The position numbers and the translations under genes were made by a program. From Lachnospiraceae bacterium (lineage in GTDB: Bacteria; Bacillota; Clostridia; Lachnospirales; Lachnospiraceae), in NCBI GenBank assembly GCA_910575105.1, contig CAJTDK010000001.1, positions 62,001-126,000 on the forward strand: a stretch of DNA of 64,000 bases, written 5' to 3'. This document shows, piece after piece, positions 8,306 through 18,301 of the stretch. Position 1 is the first letter of the stretch, and each line of letters begins with the position of its first letter. Below the pieces are notes generated by a model, which ran no database searches, had not been told where the DNA came from, and was given only the letters and a program-made list of their open reading frames with translations.

Positions 8306-9280
8306 CTACCCGTATATTATTTTTCTTAATTTCTCGCCCTCCTGAAGCTTATACCCTCTCAGAAAAGCTGCCGCATCCATCTTTTTCTTACCGGGAATCT
8401 GAAGCTCTGTTACCTTAAGTACCCCCTCACCGGTCTGTACATAAAAACCATCCTTTTCCACCTTAATGACTGTACCGGGAACAGTCTTTTTTGCATTGCC
8501 GGTTTCACATTCCGCCTTTTCCTGCGACATGCATACATCTGCAGTCCACAGTTTCATAACTTTTCCATTCCAGTCTGTATAAGCGCCCGGCCATGAATTT
8601 AATCCCCGCATCAGCCTTTCAATAGACACAGCCGAATCATTCCAGTCAATATTCCCAAGACTCTTATCCAGCATCCTTGCGTATTCTGTCGGGCTTTCCC
8701 CCTGCTTTTGGGGCGCAACGCTCCCTTCCTCAAGCGCCTTGAGCGTCTCTACGCAAAGCTTCGCTCCCGCCGCTGCCAGCTTGTCATGAAGGCTCTCCCC
8801 GGTCTCCTTCTCATCTAAGACAATCTCTGTCTTAAGCAGCATATCCCCGGTATCAAGCCCTTCATCCATCTGCATCGTCGTGACTCCCGACACCTTTTCC
8901 CCGTTGATCACTGCCCACTGGATCGGCGCCGCTCCGCGGTACTTCGGAAGGAGGGACGCGTGTACATTCACGCACCCGTAAGGTGTCATCTCCAGGATCT
9001 CCTTCGGGAGGATCTGGCCGAAAGCGACGACGACCATGATATCTGCCTTATATTTTTTCAACTCTTCGATACATTCCGGCGCCCTGACCCTTTTCGGCTG
9101 GAACACCGGAATCCCGCGCCCTATCGCAGCTTCCTTCACCGGGGTGAGCTGGTATTTCCCGCCGCGTCCCTTCGGCTTATCCGGCTGCGTGACCGCGAGA
9201 ACCACGTCGTGTCCCGCCTCCGCCAGGGCATTCAGCGTCCCCACAGAAAAATCCGGCGTTCCCATAAATATCACTCTCAT
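8306..9280 (-). CDS. fmt: Methionyl-tRNA formyltransferase
   Basis: Transfers a formyl group from 10-formyl-tetrahydrofolate to initiator Met-tRNA in the cytoplasm. 324 residues, normal length. Begins with the family MRVIFMGTPDFSVGTLNAL; the catalytic region HASLLPKYRGAAPIQWA contains the conserved Asn-His-Asp neighbourhood (NVHASLLP), with GVTTMQMDEGLDTGDML after it; the C-terminal OB-like domain begins about residue 205. It starts 4 nt after the def stop, so the deformylase and formyltransferase are coupled. A terminator follows directly. Confidence 0.97.
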   Translation of the reverse strand: MRVIFMGTPDFSVGTLNALAEAGHDVVLAVTQPDKPKGRGGKYQLTPVKEAAIGRGIPVFQPKRVRAPECIEELKKYKADIMVVVAFGQILPKEILEMTPYGCVNVHASLLPKYRGAAPIQWAVINGEKVSGVTTMQMDEGLDTGDMLLKTEIVLDEKETGESLHDKLAAAGAKLCVETLKALEEGSVAPQKQGESPTEYARMLDKSLGNIDWNDSAVSIERLMRGLNSWPGAYTDWNGKVMKLWTADVCMSQEKAECETGNAKKTVPGTVIKVEKDGFYVQTGEGVLKVTELQIPGKKKMDAAAFLRGYKLQEGEKLRKIIYG

Positions 9281-9283
9281 ACG

Positions 9284-9754
9284 CTACTCCTTTTCATCCT
9301 CCACATCATGAAGCCCGTCTTCTGCCAGCTCCACATATAACTTGCCGTCCAGATGCTCAATCTCATGGCAGAGCGCCCGCGCAAGAAGCTCCTCGCCCTC
9401 GATGACGACTTCCTCCATATTCTCCGTCAGTGTCTTCACCTTCACATAATTGGGCCTTGTCACGATACCATATTTCCCCGGCACGCTTAAGCACCCTTCT
9501 TCGCCGGTCTGCTCGCCGTCCCGCTCGATAATCTCCGGGTTGATCAGCACGATCGGGCCGTCGCCCACATCCACCACCGCGATCCTTTTTAAAATCCCTA
9601 CCTGCGGGGCAGCCAGACCCACGCCCGTCGCCTCATACATCGTATCAAACAAGTCATTGATCAAAAGCTTCGTACGAAGATTCATCTTCGTAACCTCTTT
9701 ACAGCGCTTAGTCAGCACTTCCTCACCTATCTCACGGATCTTTCTTAACGCCAT
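9284..9754 (-). CDS. def: Peptide deformylase
   Basis: Metalloenzyme that removes the N-formyl group from nascent proteins. 156 residues with all three family motifs: GVGLAAPQVG near residue 44, EEGCLSVPG near residue 88 (cysteine metal ligand) and HEIEHLDGKLY near residue 131 (two histidine ligands and catalytic glutamate). ATG at 9754 with AGGAGG upstream. It stands between priA (33-nt gap) and fmt, the conserved Firmicute order. Confidence 0.97.
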   Translation of the reverse strand: MALRKIREIGEEVLTKRCKEVTKMNLRTKLLINDLFDTMYEATGVGLAAPQVGILKRIAVVDVGDGPIVLINPEIIERDGEQTGEEGCLSVPGKYGIVTRPNYVKVKTLTENMEEVVIEGEELLARALCHEIEHLDGKLYVELAEDGLHDVEDEKE

Positions 9755-9787
9755 GACATTTCCTCCTAATACTATATAAAATCTATT

Positions 9788-12016
9788 TCAAAACACTCCC
9801 ATCGGGTTAAGGTCAAACTGTATCTTTATCCGGTCAAAACCTCTGTTCATCTCAATATATTGCTCCAGAAGATCTTTTATCTCAATCAGGCTTTCTTTCT
9901 CCCCGCATTTTAGATACAGGATCCTGCGATGCTCATCATTAACCTTGCTCACATAAGGGCTTGCAGGCCCGATGATCTGAAGCCGCTTCTCCCGGTCCGC
10001 CCGCACTGCAAAGCTCTTGAGATATCCTGCTGCAAGCTCCAGATGCTCTTCCTCCATCCCCGTCATCAGGACCGCCAGAAGATTGCTGACCGGCGGATAT
10101 CCCATCAGCTCCCTGTAGCGTATCTCCTCCTCATAGAAGCCCTCATAATCCTGCTTTGCCGCCATGCGGATACTGTAATGCTCTGGACTGTAGGTCTGGA
10201 TCACTACCTCGCCCCGAAGCTTCCCCCGTCCTGCCCGGCCTGCCGCCTGTACAAGCAGCTCAAAGGTACGTTCGCCGGAGCGGTAATCATTGGAATACAG
10301 GGACATATCAGCCGCAAGGATGCCGACCAGCGTGACATTAGGGAAATCATGGCCCTTGACGATCATCTGCGTGCCGACCAGGATATCCGCCTCTCCATTA
10401 GAAAATGCAGACAGTATCTTCTCATGGCTGTCCTTTTTCTTCGTCGTATCCATATCCATGCGGAGCACTCCCGCCCTTGGAAACTCGCGCTTTACAATAT
10501 CCTCGATCTGCTGCGTTCCCGCCCTGAACCCGCCGATGCAATTGGATCCGCAGGAAGGGCAGACATCCTTCGCGCCTTCCTCATATCCGCAGTAATGGCA
10601 GACAAGCCTTCCATCCTTATGCGCCGACAGCGATACATCGCAATGAGGACATTTTACTACATATCCGCAGGACCTGCAAGAAACAAATCCCGCATATCCG
10701 CGCCGATTGAGAAAAAGCATGGTCTGCTGGCCCATCTTCAGCCGCTGCCAGATAAGCTCCTTTAGCCGGTCACTGATGATCGAACGGTTCCCCTGCTTTA
10801 ATTCTTCCCGCATATCCACCGTATATACCTGTGCAAGCTCCCGTCCTGCCGCCCGGGACGTCAGGGTAAGGAGTGTATATTCTCCCATCCTGCACCGATA
10901 AAATGCCTCAAGGGACGGAGTCGCCGAGCCAAGCACCACGCTTGCGCCTTCCAGCCGCGCTCTTGCAGCCGCCGTCTCCCTGGCATGATACCGGGGCACC
11001 TGACCGCTCTTATACGTTGACTCATGCTCCTCATCCACCACGATCAGGCCAAGGCTTTTGAAGGGCGTAAAAAGGGCAGAACGCGGGCCGATCATCACGT
11101 CTACCTCGCCCCGCTTCACCCGCTCCATCTGGTCATACCGCTCTCCTGCCGACATCCGGGAATTCAGGATCGACACCCGGTCCCCGAAGCGGGCATAGAA
11201 GCGCATCACCGTCTGGTAAGTAAGGGCAATCTCCGGGATCAGCACGATCGCCTGCCTTCCCTGTCCCACTACCCTGCGTATCATCTCAATATAGACCTCG
11301 GTCTTGCCGCTCCCCGTAATCCCATACACCAGATACGTCCCGTACATCTCTCTCCGGTAATCCTCCCAGAACCGGCTGATCGCCCGCTCCTGTCCCTCAT
11401 TAAAATACACCGGCTCATCATCATGCTTCCGGTAGCGGACGGATCCTCTCATCATCTCTTCCGACTCCAGAGCCAGCACGCCCTGCTCCTCAAGAGAACG
11501 GATCACGGCAAGCGTGACGTTGAGCTTCTTCGTCACCAGCTCATAATCCTGCTCCGGCTGGTCCATAAGCCCCGCCAGCAGACGGGCGCGCGCCTTCTGG
11601 TTCTTATCCATATACAGCTTAAGCTTGGCCTCTGCTTCCTTTAAGTCAAGCAGGAGCCGCACCTTGCGCTTAACGCGCGAAGCTTCCTTCCGCTTGATCG
11701 GCAGGACCGTCTTAAGAGCCTGGATCATCGTCCCGCCGTACTGCTCCTTCATCCACGCCGCCAGAGCCACCAGCTTTGACTCTATGGCGATACTCTTCTC
11801 CGCTTTCTTAAGGATCGGCTTTATCTTCTCGGGCGGATACTCCGTCTTCTTTGAAAATTCCACCACATACCCGGAAATTTCCCTGTTTCCCCTACCGAAA
11901 GGCACGATAACTTCCGCCCCTACAGAAAGCGCCCCCTCCAGTCCGGAGGGGATGCTGTACTGGAACACTCTGTCAAGCTTTTCATGGGTAATATCTATAA
12001 TAACATCTGCATACAT
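9788..12016 (-). CDS. priA: Primosomal protein N' (replication restart helicase PriA)
   Basis: Superfamily 2 DNA helicase that reloads the replisome at stalled forks. 742 residues. An N-terminal DNA-binding domain (residues 1-105) is followed by Walker A GITGSGKTEVY near residue 235, DEEH (Walker B) near residue 330, helicase motif III GSATPS, and the paired zinc-binding insert CRSCGY, CPHCDVSL, CHYCGYE, CPSCGSNC (eight cysteines). Motif VI lies in QAAGRAGRG. ATG at 12016 is 12 nt after the murE stop. Complete and normal. Confidence 0.97.
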   Translation of the reverse strand: MYADVIIDITHEKLDRVFQYSIPSGLEGALSVGAEVIVPFGRGNREISGYVVEFSKKTEYPPEKIKPILKKAEKSIAIESKLVALAAWMKEQYGGTMIQALKTVLPIKRKEASRVKRKVRLLLDLKEAEAKLKLYMDKNQKARARLLAGLMDQPEQDYELVTKKLNVTLAVIRSLEEQGVLALESEEMMRGSVRYRKHDDEPVYFNEGQERAISRFWEDYRREMYGTYLVYGITGSGKTEVYIEMIRRVVGQGRQAIVLIPEIALTYQTVMRFYARFGDRVSILNSRMSAGERYDQMERVKRGEVDVMIGPRSALFTPFKSLGLIVVDEEHESTYKSGQVPRYHARETAAARARLEGASVVLGSATPSLEAFYRCRMGEYTLLTLTSRAAGRELAQVYTVDMREELKQGNRSIISDRLKELIWQRLKMGQQTMLFLNRRGYAGFVSCRSCGYVVKCPHCDVSLSAHKDGRLVCHYCGYEEGAKDVCPSCGSNCIGGFRAGTQQIEDIVKREFPRAGVLRMDMDTTKKKDSHEKILSAFSNGEADILVGTQMIVKGHDFPNVTLVGILAADMSLYSNDYRSGERTFELLVQAAGRAGRGKLRGEVVIQTYSPEHYSIRMAAKQDYEGFYEEEIRYRELMGYPPVSNLLAVLMTGMEEEHLELAAGYLKSFAVRADREKRLQIIGPASPYVSKVNDEHRRILYLKCGEKESLIEIKDLLEQYIEMNRGFDRIKIQFDLNPMGVF

Positions 12017-12028
12017 CTGTAAATTATC

Positions 12029-13498
12029 TTATCTTCCTTCTGCAATTTCCTTCAGGGCTTTCTGGATCAGCACCCGGTCATCCATGTCATACTTGACGCC
12101 CCTGATCTCCTGATAAGTCTCATGTCCTTTTCCGGCTACCACGATCACGTCGCCCGGGCGCCCATGATCGATCGCATATCTGATCGCCTCACCCCTGTCA
12201 CAGATATCAATGTACTTTCCATCCGTCTTTTTCATCCCTGTAATGATATCATCGATGATCTCCTGCGGCTCCTCGAATCTCGGATTATCCGAGGTAATGA
12301 CCGTAAAGTCCGCAAGCCTCCCGGATACCTCGCCCATCTCGTAGCGTCTCGTCCTCGAACGGTTGCCGCCGCACCCGAATACCGACACGATACGCCCCGG
12401 GTCATAATCCCGCAGTGTATGAAGAAGGCTCTCTAACGCCATCGCATTGTGGGCATAGTCGATCATCAGGGTAAATTCGTCCGACACCTTCACCATCTCG
12501 ATGCGCCCCTTTACCTTCGCAACCTTGAGGGCCGCTTTAATCTTTTCCACCGGCACGTCAAAATGCCTGCAGACTGCAATAGCTGTCAGGGAATTATAGA
12601 CGCTGAACTCCCCGGGAATATCGATCTCAACATCAAAATCCATCAGCCCTGACACATGATAATTCACCCCGAGATACCCCGGCCTTGAGATATGCTTTAT
12701 ATCCACCGCCCGAAGCTCTGCCTTATCCGACAGCCCGAAAGTCTCCACCCGGCAGGTAGCCCCCGCAAACACATCCTCGTACCACTGATCGTCAACATTT
12801 GCAATGCCAAGCTTACACTGCTTAAAGAGCAGTCCCTTGCAGCGCTTATAATCCTCAAAATCCTTGTGCTCGTTGGGACCGATATGGTCTTCCCCAAGAT
12901 TCGTAAAGATACCGATCTCAAATGGAATGCCTGCCGTCCGGTGAAGCATCAGCCCCTGAGAGGACACCTCCATAACCACGCTGTCGCATCCCGCCTCTAC
13001 CATCTCGGCGAAATACTTCTGGATCACGAAGGACTCCGGCGTAGTATTGCCTGCCGGGATTACTTTGTCACCGATAACCGCCTCGATCGTCCCGATCAGC
13101 CCTACCTTGTGCCCCACGCCCTCAAGGATGGATTTTATCATGTAAGTCGTCGTCGTCTTCCCCTTCGTGCCGGTGATGCCGATCACGTTAAGCTTACGGG
13201 CCGGATAACCGAAGTAGGCGGCGGACATCAGGGCCAGCGCATAGCGGGTGTCAGGCACCTTTATGACGGTCAGGCCATCCGGCGCCTCCACTTCCTTTTC
13301 AACGATCACTGCCGCCGCGCCCTTTTCTGCCACGTCCGCGATATAGTCATGGCCGTCCGACACCGCCCCGCTGATGCACACGAACACGCTTCCCGCACAT
13401 ACCCGCCGCGAATCATTCAAAAGCTCCGTCACCAGAATCTGGTCGCTGCCCCTTACTACTTCATATTGCAAATGCTCTAATAACTGCGATAACTTCAT
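12029..13498 (-). CDS. murE: UDP-MurNAc-tripeptide synthetase MurE (DAP type)
   Basis: Cytoplasmic ATP-dependent ligase that adds the third amino acid to the peptidoglycan precursor. 489 residues; P-loop GITGTKGKTTT at residues 108-117, the carbamylated-lysine region and GEDHIGPNEHKD in the centre, and DNPRFEEP in the C-terminal domain. DNPR is the motif that selects meso-diaminopimelate, so the wall is probably A1-gamma type, as in most clostridia. It leads the priA-def-fmt group. Confidence 0.95.
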   Translation of the reverse strand: MKLSQLLEHLQYEVVRGSDQILVTELLNDSRRVCAGSVFVCISGAVSDGHDYIADVAEKGAAAVIVEKEVEAPDGLTVIKVPDTRYALALMSAAYFGYPARKLNVIGITGTKGKTTTTYMIKSILEGVGHKVGLIGTIEAVIGDKVIPAGNTTPESFVIQKYFAEMVEAGCDSVVMEVSSQGLMLHRTAGIPFEIGIFTNLGEDHIGPNEHKDFEDYKRCKGLLFKQCKLGIANVDDQWYEDVFAGATCRVETFGLSDKAELRAVDIKHISRPGYLGVNYHVSGLMDFDVEIDIPGEFSVYNSLTAIAVCRHFDVPVEKIKAALKVAKVKGRIEMVKVSDEFTLMIDYAHNAMALESLLHTLRDYDPGRIVSVFGCGGNRSRTRRYEMGEVSGRLADFTVITSDNPRFEEPQEIIDDIITGMKKTDGKYIDICDRGEAIRYAIDHGRPGDVIVVAGKGHETYQEIRGVKYDMDDRVLIQKALKEIAEGR

Positions 13499-13581
13499 AA
13501 ACTATGCCTCCTGAAATATTTCTCCTTAAGTTTAGCATAATCCAAATAAAATTAATAGTACCCAGCAAAATTTTGAAAACA

Positions 13582-13611
13582 TTGACATCCCCAAACCCTA
13601 AGGTTTATATT
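13582..13611 (+). promoter_or_regulatory. Promoter for the DUF2148 gene
   Basis: Consensus TTGACA (13582-13587) and TATATT (13606-13611) with an 18-nt spacer, about 50 nt before the ATG at 13662. Confidence 0.65.
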
Positions 13612-13661
13612 AATTGAAAGACCCATTAACATTTATTAGCACAGATTCTAAGGAGAAGACT

Positions 13662-14201
13662 ATGATCTATAACAGTACTGAGATGGAAAAAGAAGCATTA
13701 TTCAATATCGCTGCAAGGATGTGCGCCGCTGCACGAACGGCTCCAAAGGCAATGGGGAGGGATTCTATCGTCACTTTCGTTCTGACGAAGACCGATAAAC
13801 AGCGGCTGGCTGACAAGATAGAAGAAACCGGCATACAGATTTTCGGTGAAGAGAAAGCAGCGTGGTACAAAAGAGATGCCGCCAATGTCCGTGACAGCCA
13901 GGCGGTTGTACTTATCGGAGCAAAGAAGGATTACCGCCGTATCCCGCACTGCGGCCTGTGCGGCTTTTGGGACTGCCATACCTGCGAAGAGGCGGGCGGC
14001 GTCTGCGCACATCTCCTTGTCGATCTGGGAATCGCCGTATCCTCCGCTGTCAATGTCGCTGCGAATGACCATGTTGACAACCGCATTATGTGGTCCGCCG
14101 GAAAAGCGGCCGCTGAAATGGAAGATTTTAAGGATGGCTTCTGCTGGATGGGCATTCCCTTGAGCATAACCGGGAAAAATATTTTCTTCGACCGCCGTTA
14201 G
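13662..14201 (+). CDS. Ferredoxin-domain / DUF2148 family protein
   Basis: A 179-residue protein of unknown function. The N-terminal half resembles a nitroreductase-like start (AARMCAAARTAPKAMGRDSI). The centre holds a cysteine-rich block, CGLCGFWDCHTCEE followed by GGVCAH, that could bind an iron-sulfur cluster; the C-terminal half contains DLGIAVSSAVNVAANDHVDNR and ends in GIPLSITGKNIFFDR. These features are the DUF2148 signature. A redox role is inference. Start at 13662 has AAGGAG seven bases upstream; the frame extends upstream to 13614 but would then include the leader. Confidence 0.85.
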   Translation: MIYNSTEMEKEALFNIAARMCAAARTAPKAMGRDSIVTFVLTKTDKQRLADKIEETGIQIFGEEKAAWYKRDAANVRDSQAVVLIGAKKDYRRIPHCGLCGFWDCHTCEEAGGVCAHLLVDLGIAVSSAVNVAANDHVDNRIMWSAGKAAAEMEDFKDGFCWMGIPLSITGKNIFFDRR

Positions 14202-14307
14202 CCCTCTCGCCATACCGTGTAAAATATGTTATGATTGATTTCAGATTACAAAGCGGCATATTGATACACACCAATAACTGCTGGTATCAGAAAGAAAGGG
14301 GAATGAC

Positions 14308-15528
14308 ATGATGAAAGCTTATGAAAGACTTTTAAAGTACGTCGTTGTACGTACGCCGAGCGATGAGAACAGCGAGACTGTCCCATCCTCACCATGCCAG
14401 TTTGATCTGGCAAAACTTCTGGAGACAGAGATGAAAGAATTAGGCCTTAAGGATGTGCATCTGGACGATCAGTGCTACCTGTACGGGAACCTTCCGGCAA
14501 CGGCAGGATATGAAGACAAGCCTGCTATCGGCTTTATCGCCCACATGGATACCGTGGCTGATTTCTGCGATCACGATATCGTACCCATCCTGACGGAAAA
14601 CTACAGCGGAGAAGCGATAGAGATCGGCAAGAGCGGACTCATCTTAAGTCCCGGGACATTTCCGCACCTTACGTCTTTAAAAGGCCGCACCCTGATCACC
14701 AGCGACGGGACTACCGTGCTGGGTGCCGACGACAAAGCAGGCATCGCAGAGATCCTTACCATGATCGAGCGCGTGCAGGCCGAAGATATCCCTCACGGGA
14801 AACTGTGCGTTGCATTTACCCCGGATGAAGAGATCGGAACCGGGGCAGCCCACTTCAATGTAGAGGAGTTCGGCGCCGACTATGCCTACACCATGGACGG
14901 AGACACCGAGGGCGAGATCCAGTATGAGAACTTCAACGCCTGCAAGGCCTGCTTCGAGATCAAGGGCTTTAATGTCCATCCCGGCTCCTCCAAGGACACC
15001 ATGATCAATGCATCTTTAGTTGCAATGGAGATCAACAATATGCTCCCCGGCTGCGAGACACCCCGCGGGACAGAAGAGTACGAAGGCTTCTATCATCTCG
15101 TAAGCATGTCCGGCGAATGTGCTTCGGCGCAGCTTAACTACATCGTCCGCGACCACGATAAGCATCTTTTCGAGGCCCGCAAAAAGACACTGCGGCTCAT
15201 CGAAAAGGATCTGAACGAGAAATGGGGCGAAGGCACCGTAACCCTTACGATCACTGAGCAGTACAAGAATATGGCTGAGATCATCGCCGGCTGCATGCAC
15301 CTGATCGACAACGCGAAGGCTGCCTGCGAAGCCGCTGACGTGACTCCGCTTGTCATCCCGATCCGGGGCGGCACAGACGGCTGCCAGTTAAGCTTTAAGG
15401 GACTTCCCTGCCCGAATCTTGGCACCGGCGGGCATGCATACCACGGACCGTACGAGCATATCACCGTCGAGGGCATGGACAAGAGCGTAGACGTGATGAT
15501 GGAATTAGTAAAGCTTTACGCCAAATAA
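14308..15528 (+). CDS. pepT: Peptidase T (tripeptide aminopeptidase)
   Basis: Zinc aminopeptidase of family M20 that releases the N-terminal residue of tripeptides in the cytoplasm. 406 residues, as usual. Motifs: HMDTVADF near residue 80 (metal His and Asp), GADDKAGIAEIL near residue 140 (bridging Asp), PDEEIGTGA near residue 174 (catalytic Glu pair), the YTMDGD segment and the last metal His in GTGGHAYHGPYEH. Two ATGs in tandem (14308, 14311); AAAGGGG is spaced for the first. Single gene with a terminator after it. Confidence 0.97.
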   Translation: MMKAYERLLKYVVVRTPSDENSETVPSSPCQFDLAKLLETEMKELGLKDVHLDDQCYLYGNLPATAGYEDKPAIGFIAHMDTVADFCDHDIVPILTENYSGEAIEIGKSGLILSPGTFPHLTSLKGRTLITSDGTTVLGADDKAGIAEILTMIERVQAEDIPHGKLCVAFTPDEEIGTGAAHFNVEEFGADYAYTMDGDTEGEIQYENFNACKACFEIKGFNVHPGSSKDTMINASLVAMEINNMLPGCETPRGTEEYEGFYHLVSMSGECASAQLNYIVRDHDKHLFEARKKTLRLIEKDLNEKWGEGTVTLTITEQYKNMAEIIAGCMHLIDNAKAACEAADVTPLVIPIRGGTDGCQLSFKGLPCPNLGTGGHAYHGPYEHITVEGMDKSVDVMMELVKLYAK

Positions 15529-15533
15529 AGATT

Positions 15534-15574
15534 AAGCTGCCGCATAACCGGCTTAACACCGGCCGCGGCAGCTT
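15534..15574 (+). terminator. Rho-independent terminator after pepT
   Basis: Stem AAGCTGCCGC (15534-15543) with GCGGCAGCTT (15565-15574), an inner CCGG pairing, then TTTCTCT. It starts 5 nt after the pepT stop. Confidence 0.85.
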
Positions 15575-15653
15575 TTCTCTCAGCATCTTATTTATCCGAT
15601 CCCTCACCCAGCTAACATCGAATAATAAGTAACCAGCCATCCGCCAGACAGCC

Positions 15654-16520
15654 TTACAGTCCCACATCTTCCTTGAAGCCCTCGCCTAATACTTCGTTGG
15701 ACTCCATAATGATCGTAAAGGCTTTCGGGTCTATCTGATGAGCGATCTTTTTTATCGTATACATCTGCTTATTATTGCAGGCGCACATGACAACCGCCTT
15801 TTCCTTCTTAGAATAGCTGCCGATCCCTTTAAGGATCGTAGAACCCCTCCCCGAATACTCGTCGATATGCTGTGCCATCTCATCACCCTTTTCCGTGACG
15901 ATAAGCGTCATCTTACCTTCATCAATACCATACATGATCTTATCCATCACAATCGCCATCAGGTAAGTTACGATAATCCCGTAGATAAACCCATCCACAT
16001 CCCTGAACACCAGGATACTCCCGGCAGCGATCGTCATCATATCCAGCACAAAGGTGATCATCCCCAGCGAAATATGCGGCTTAACCTTCTTGATCGACAT
16101 CGAGATAAAGTCCTGCCCTCCGGTCGAAGAGCTGCGCATGAAGATCAGCGCATAACCGATTCCGCACAGCACACCCATGCAGAGCGCCGCAAGCAGCCGG
16201 TTACCCTCATACACCGGAAACAGCGGCGCAACGTAATCGATAAATGCAGAAGAGATCACTGTCGTCTTTATGGAGCGCAAGAAAAAATCCCTGCCGAGGA
16301 ACTTATAGCAAAAAACTGCCACCGGTATATTTAACAGAATCGTCCCCACGCCCACCGGTATATTTAACAGATGATACATTATGATCGCGATCCCCGAAAA
16401 TCCTGCCACCGGAAAATCCGCACTCATGGCAAAATTATAGATGCCGACTGCAATAATAATACTTGCCGCCACGTCTACCGCCAGATCGATCCCCAATTCT
16501 TTCCAGTTAATCTTTTTCAA
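15654..16520 (-). CDS. YitT family membrane protein (DUF161/DUF2179)
   Basis: A 288-residue protein with five or six membrane helices in the first 200 residues, including GIYNFAMSADFPVAGFSGIAI and the family signature STGGQDFISM, followed by a soluble DUF2179 domain (about residues 205-288, GSTILKGIGSYSKKEKAVVMC). The function of the family is not settled. It follows psd by 22 nt and may be co-transcribed with the phospholipid genes. A second YitT lies at 26584-27450. Confidence 0.92.
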   Translation of the reverse strand: MKKINWKELGIDLAVDVAASIIIAVGIYNFAMSADFPVAGFSGIAIIMYHLLNIPVGVGTILLNIPVAVFCYKFLGRDFFLRSIKTTVISSAFIDYVAPLFPVYEGNRLLAALCMGVLCGIGYALIFMRSSSTGGQDFISMSIKKVKPHISLGMITFVLDMMTIAAGSILVFRDVDGFIYGIIVTYLMAIVMDKIMYGIDEGKMTLIVTEKGDEMAQHIDEYSGRGSTILKGIGSYSKKEKAVVMCACNNKQMYTIKKIAHQIDPKAFTIIMESNEVLGEGFKEDVGL

Positions 16521-16542
16521 ATCAAAACCTCCTCAACAAAAC

Positions 16543-17436
16543 CTAAACTCCCTCCGGCTTATTATCACCGCAGGGCTTCACCCCTATACGTTCCCCGAGA
16601 CTGACCTTCGTCTCGATCCCCCGCGCGGAATTCTCCAGGATGTCCTCATCAGGCCGCACCCTTCCTTCCCTCGTCATCAGGATGACCGTAGAACCGCCAA
16701 AGGCAAATTTCCCCTTCTCCTGCCCTCGCCTGGCGCGGTCCCTCACCGGCCTGTTCTCAATCCTGCCTACGAGCATAGCTCCCACCTCCATCTGGACGAT
16801 CTCCCCAAAATTGTCCGACTTCAGAATGGAATACTCTCTTGTATTTTCTTTGTAAACAGGCAGCCTGTCCCCCGCCGCCGGATTCACCGTATGGAAAACT
16901 CCCGGAATCCGGACGCGCTTTGACTCCCTGCCCCCATCCACATAAATATAGCGGTGATAATCCTCCACGCACAGCCGAAACACCCACAGATATCCCCCGG
17001 CGTACTTTTTTGCAAGCCTGCGGCTCTTCAAGAGTCCAAACACCGTATATCTGCTGTGCTTAACGGAAAATGCGCGCAGGCCATTGATCTTGTAGACCCC
17101 GAGCCTTCCGTCGCACGGACTTACGAACACTTCTGGACATTCTTCGATATGGCGCGCCCCGCAAAGGAGCCTGCGCGTAAAAAAATCATTATAGGAAGTA
17201 TAGCACGACTTCTCATACTGCGACAGATCGATAGAATGCCTGCGCACAAAAGGAGCAATCAGTACCCGCGAAATCCTCGAATCAAGCAGGATGCCTCCAA
17301 GTCTGGACACCACAGGCGAGATCAGCGGCCTTAAGATCACCCTCCCCGCCTTACATCCATACAGCCATTCCAAAATCCTGTCCTGTAAAGAATCTTCCTC
17401 CACGATCACTCCCTCACGGTCTGCGACCAGATGCAT
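16543..17436 (-). CDS. psd: Phosphatidylserine decarboxylase proenzyme
   Basis: Pyruvoyl-dependent membrane-associated enzyme that converts phosphatidylserine to phosphatidylethanolamine. 297 residues. Key features: YTSYNDFFTRRL, SPCDGRLGVYKI, the catalytic VEDYHRYIYVD and the self-cleavage site FAFGGSTVILM near residue 250, where GGST replaces the LGST of E. coli; the serine becomes the pyruvoyl group. Upstream on the same strand is pssA, the preceding step, so this pair makes phosphatidylethanolamine from CDP-diacylglycerol and serine. Confidence 0.94.
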   Translation of the reverse strand: MHLVADREGVIVEEDSLQDRILEWLYGCKAGRVILRPLISPVVSRLGGILLDSRISRVLIAPFVRRHSIDLSQYEKSCYTSYNDFFTRRLLCGARHIEECPEVFVSPCDGRLGVYKINGLRAFSVKHSRYTVFGLLKSRRLAKKYAGGYLWVFRLCVEDYHRYIYVDGGRESKRVRIPGVFHTVNPAAGDRLPVYKENTREYSILKSDNFGEIVQMEVGAMLVGRIENRPVRDRARRGQEKGKFAFGGSTVILMTREGRVRPDEDILENSARGIETKVSLGERIGVKPCGDNKPEGV

Positions 17437-17528
17437 ATTCCCTTCCCCCTATCCGTAAAAATGTAGCATCCCCACCAGTACGCCGAAAAACAATATCTGG
17501 AAAATCAGACAAATGATGTACTAGCACA

Positions 17529-18170
17529 TCATCTGATGTACCAGCTCCGCCAGATAAAAAGAACGGCCGCAGCTGCCGCAGTCACAATGGCCGCTAGCGA
17601 AAAAAGTTCTTTTGCAGATAATTTCCGCATCTTAAAATCGATGACAAACAGCGACCCCACCAAGGCCACCAGGATATGAAGCACAGCAACAAATGCCTGA
17701 CGGCTTGGCAAAAACGGTGAGAACAGAAAGAACAACGGCAGAACCATCGCCATCGAAGTGATCGGAAGCCCCTGATAATACTCCCTGTTTTCATCCGTCT
17801 GCTCCTGGCGCCTCTCTTCCATCACATTAAAATAGCCCAGGCGGATCACTCCCGCAAGCCCGTAAAAGACCAGCAGCACCATACTGTAGATCTGACGCAT
17901 GCCGATCTTAAAGCAGATCATGATCGGCAGCACGCCGAAGCAGACCATGTCGCAGAGAGAATCGATCTGAATGCCGAAGCTTTTCTCCTCCGCCGTCCTG
18001 TTCTTCTTCGTCCGCGCGATCTTCCCGTCAAACATATCGCACAGCCCCGATAGCGCAAGGAAAAACACCGCCAGCCTCAGGTGCTTCGTCGTCGTACAGA
18101 ACATCCCTGTAATCCCGGAAGCAAACCCTATGTATGTAAGAATCACTGTGTAATCATAAAAGCCTATCAT
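17529..18170 (-). CDS. pssA: CDP-diacylglycerol-serine O-phosphatidyltransferase
   Basis: Integral membrane enzyme of the CDP-alcohol phosphatidyltransferase family, making phosphatidylserine. 213 residues with about six membrane helices. The signature DGKIAR-N12-GIQIDSLCD carries the conserved DG, AR, G and two aspartates; the AR-to-G spacing is four residues longer than the 8 seen in many homologues. The next gene, psd, uses its product, which supports serine as the acceptor. ATG at 18170 follows GGAGAT. Confidence 0.92.
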   Translation of the reverse strand: MIGFYDYTVILTYIGFASGITGMFCTTTKHLRLAVFFLALSGLCDMFDGKIARTKKNRTAEEKSFGIQIDSLCDMVCFGVLPIMICFKIGMRQIYSMVLLVFYGLAGVIRLGYFNVMEERRQEQTDENREYYQGLPITSMAMVLPLFFLFSPFLPSRQAFVAVLHILVALVGSLFVIDFKMRKLSAKELFSLAAIVTAAAAAVLFIWRSWYIR

Positions 18171-18301
18171 CTGTAATCTCCTAACCTGTAATACCTTCTC
18201 CCTTTTCTGACATACTCTCCCCTCAGCAAATATACCTTACAGTCTAACAAAATATTTACAATTTCACAAGCTTATTCTTTTATCCGTTTTTTAATTATTT
18301 C

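Noticed and set aside
11024-11644. 206-aa His/Pro/Arg-rich plus-strand frame
   Set aside because: Antisense shadow of priA.
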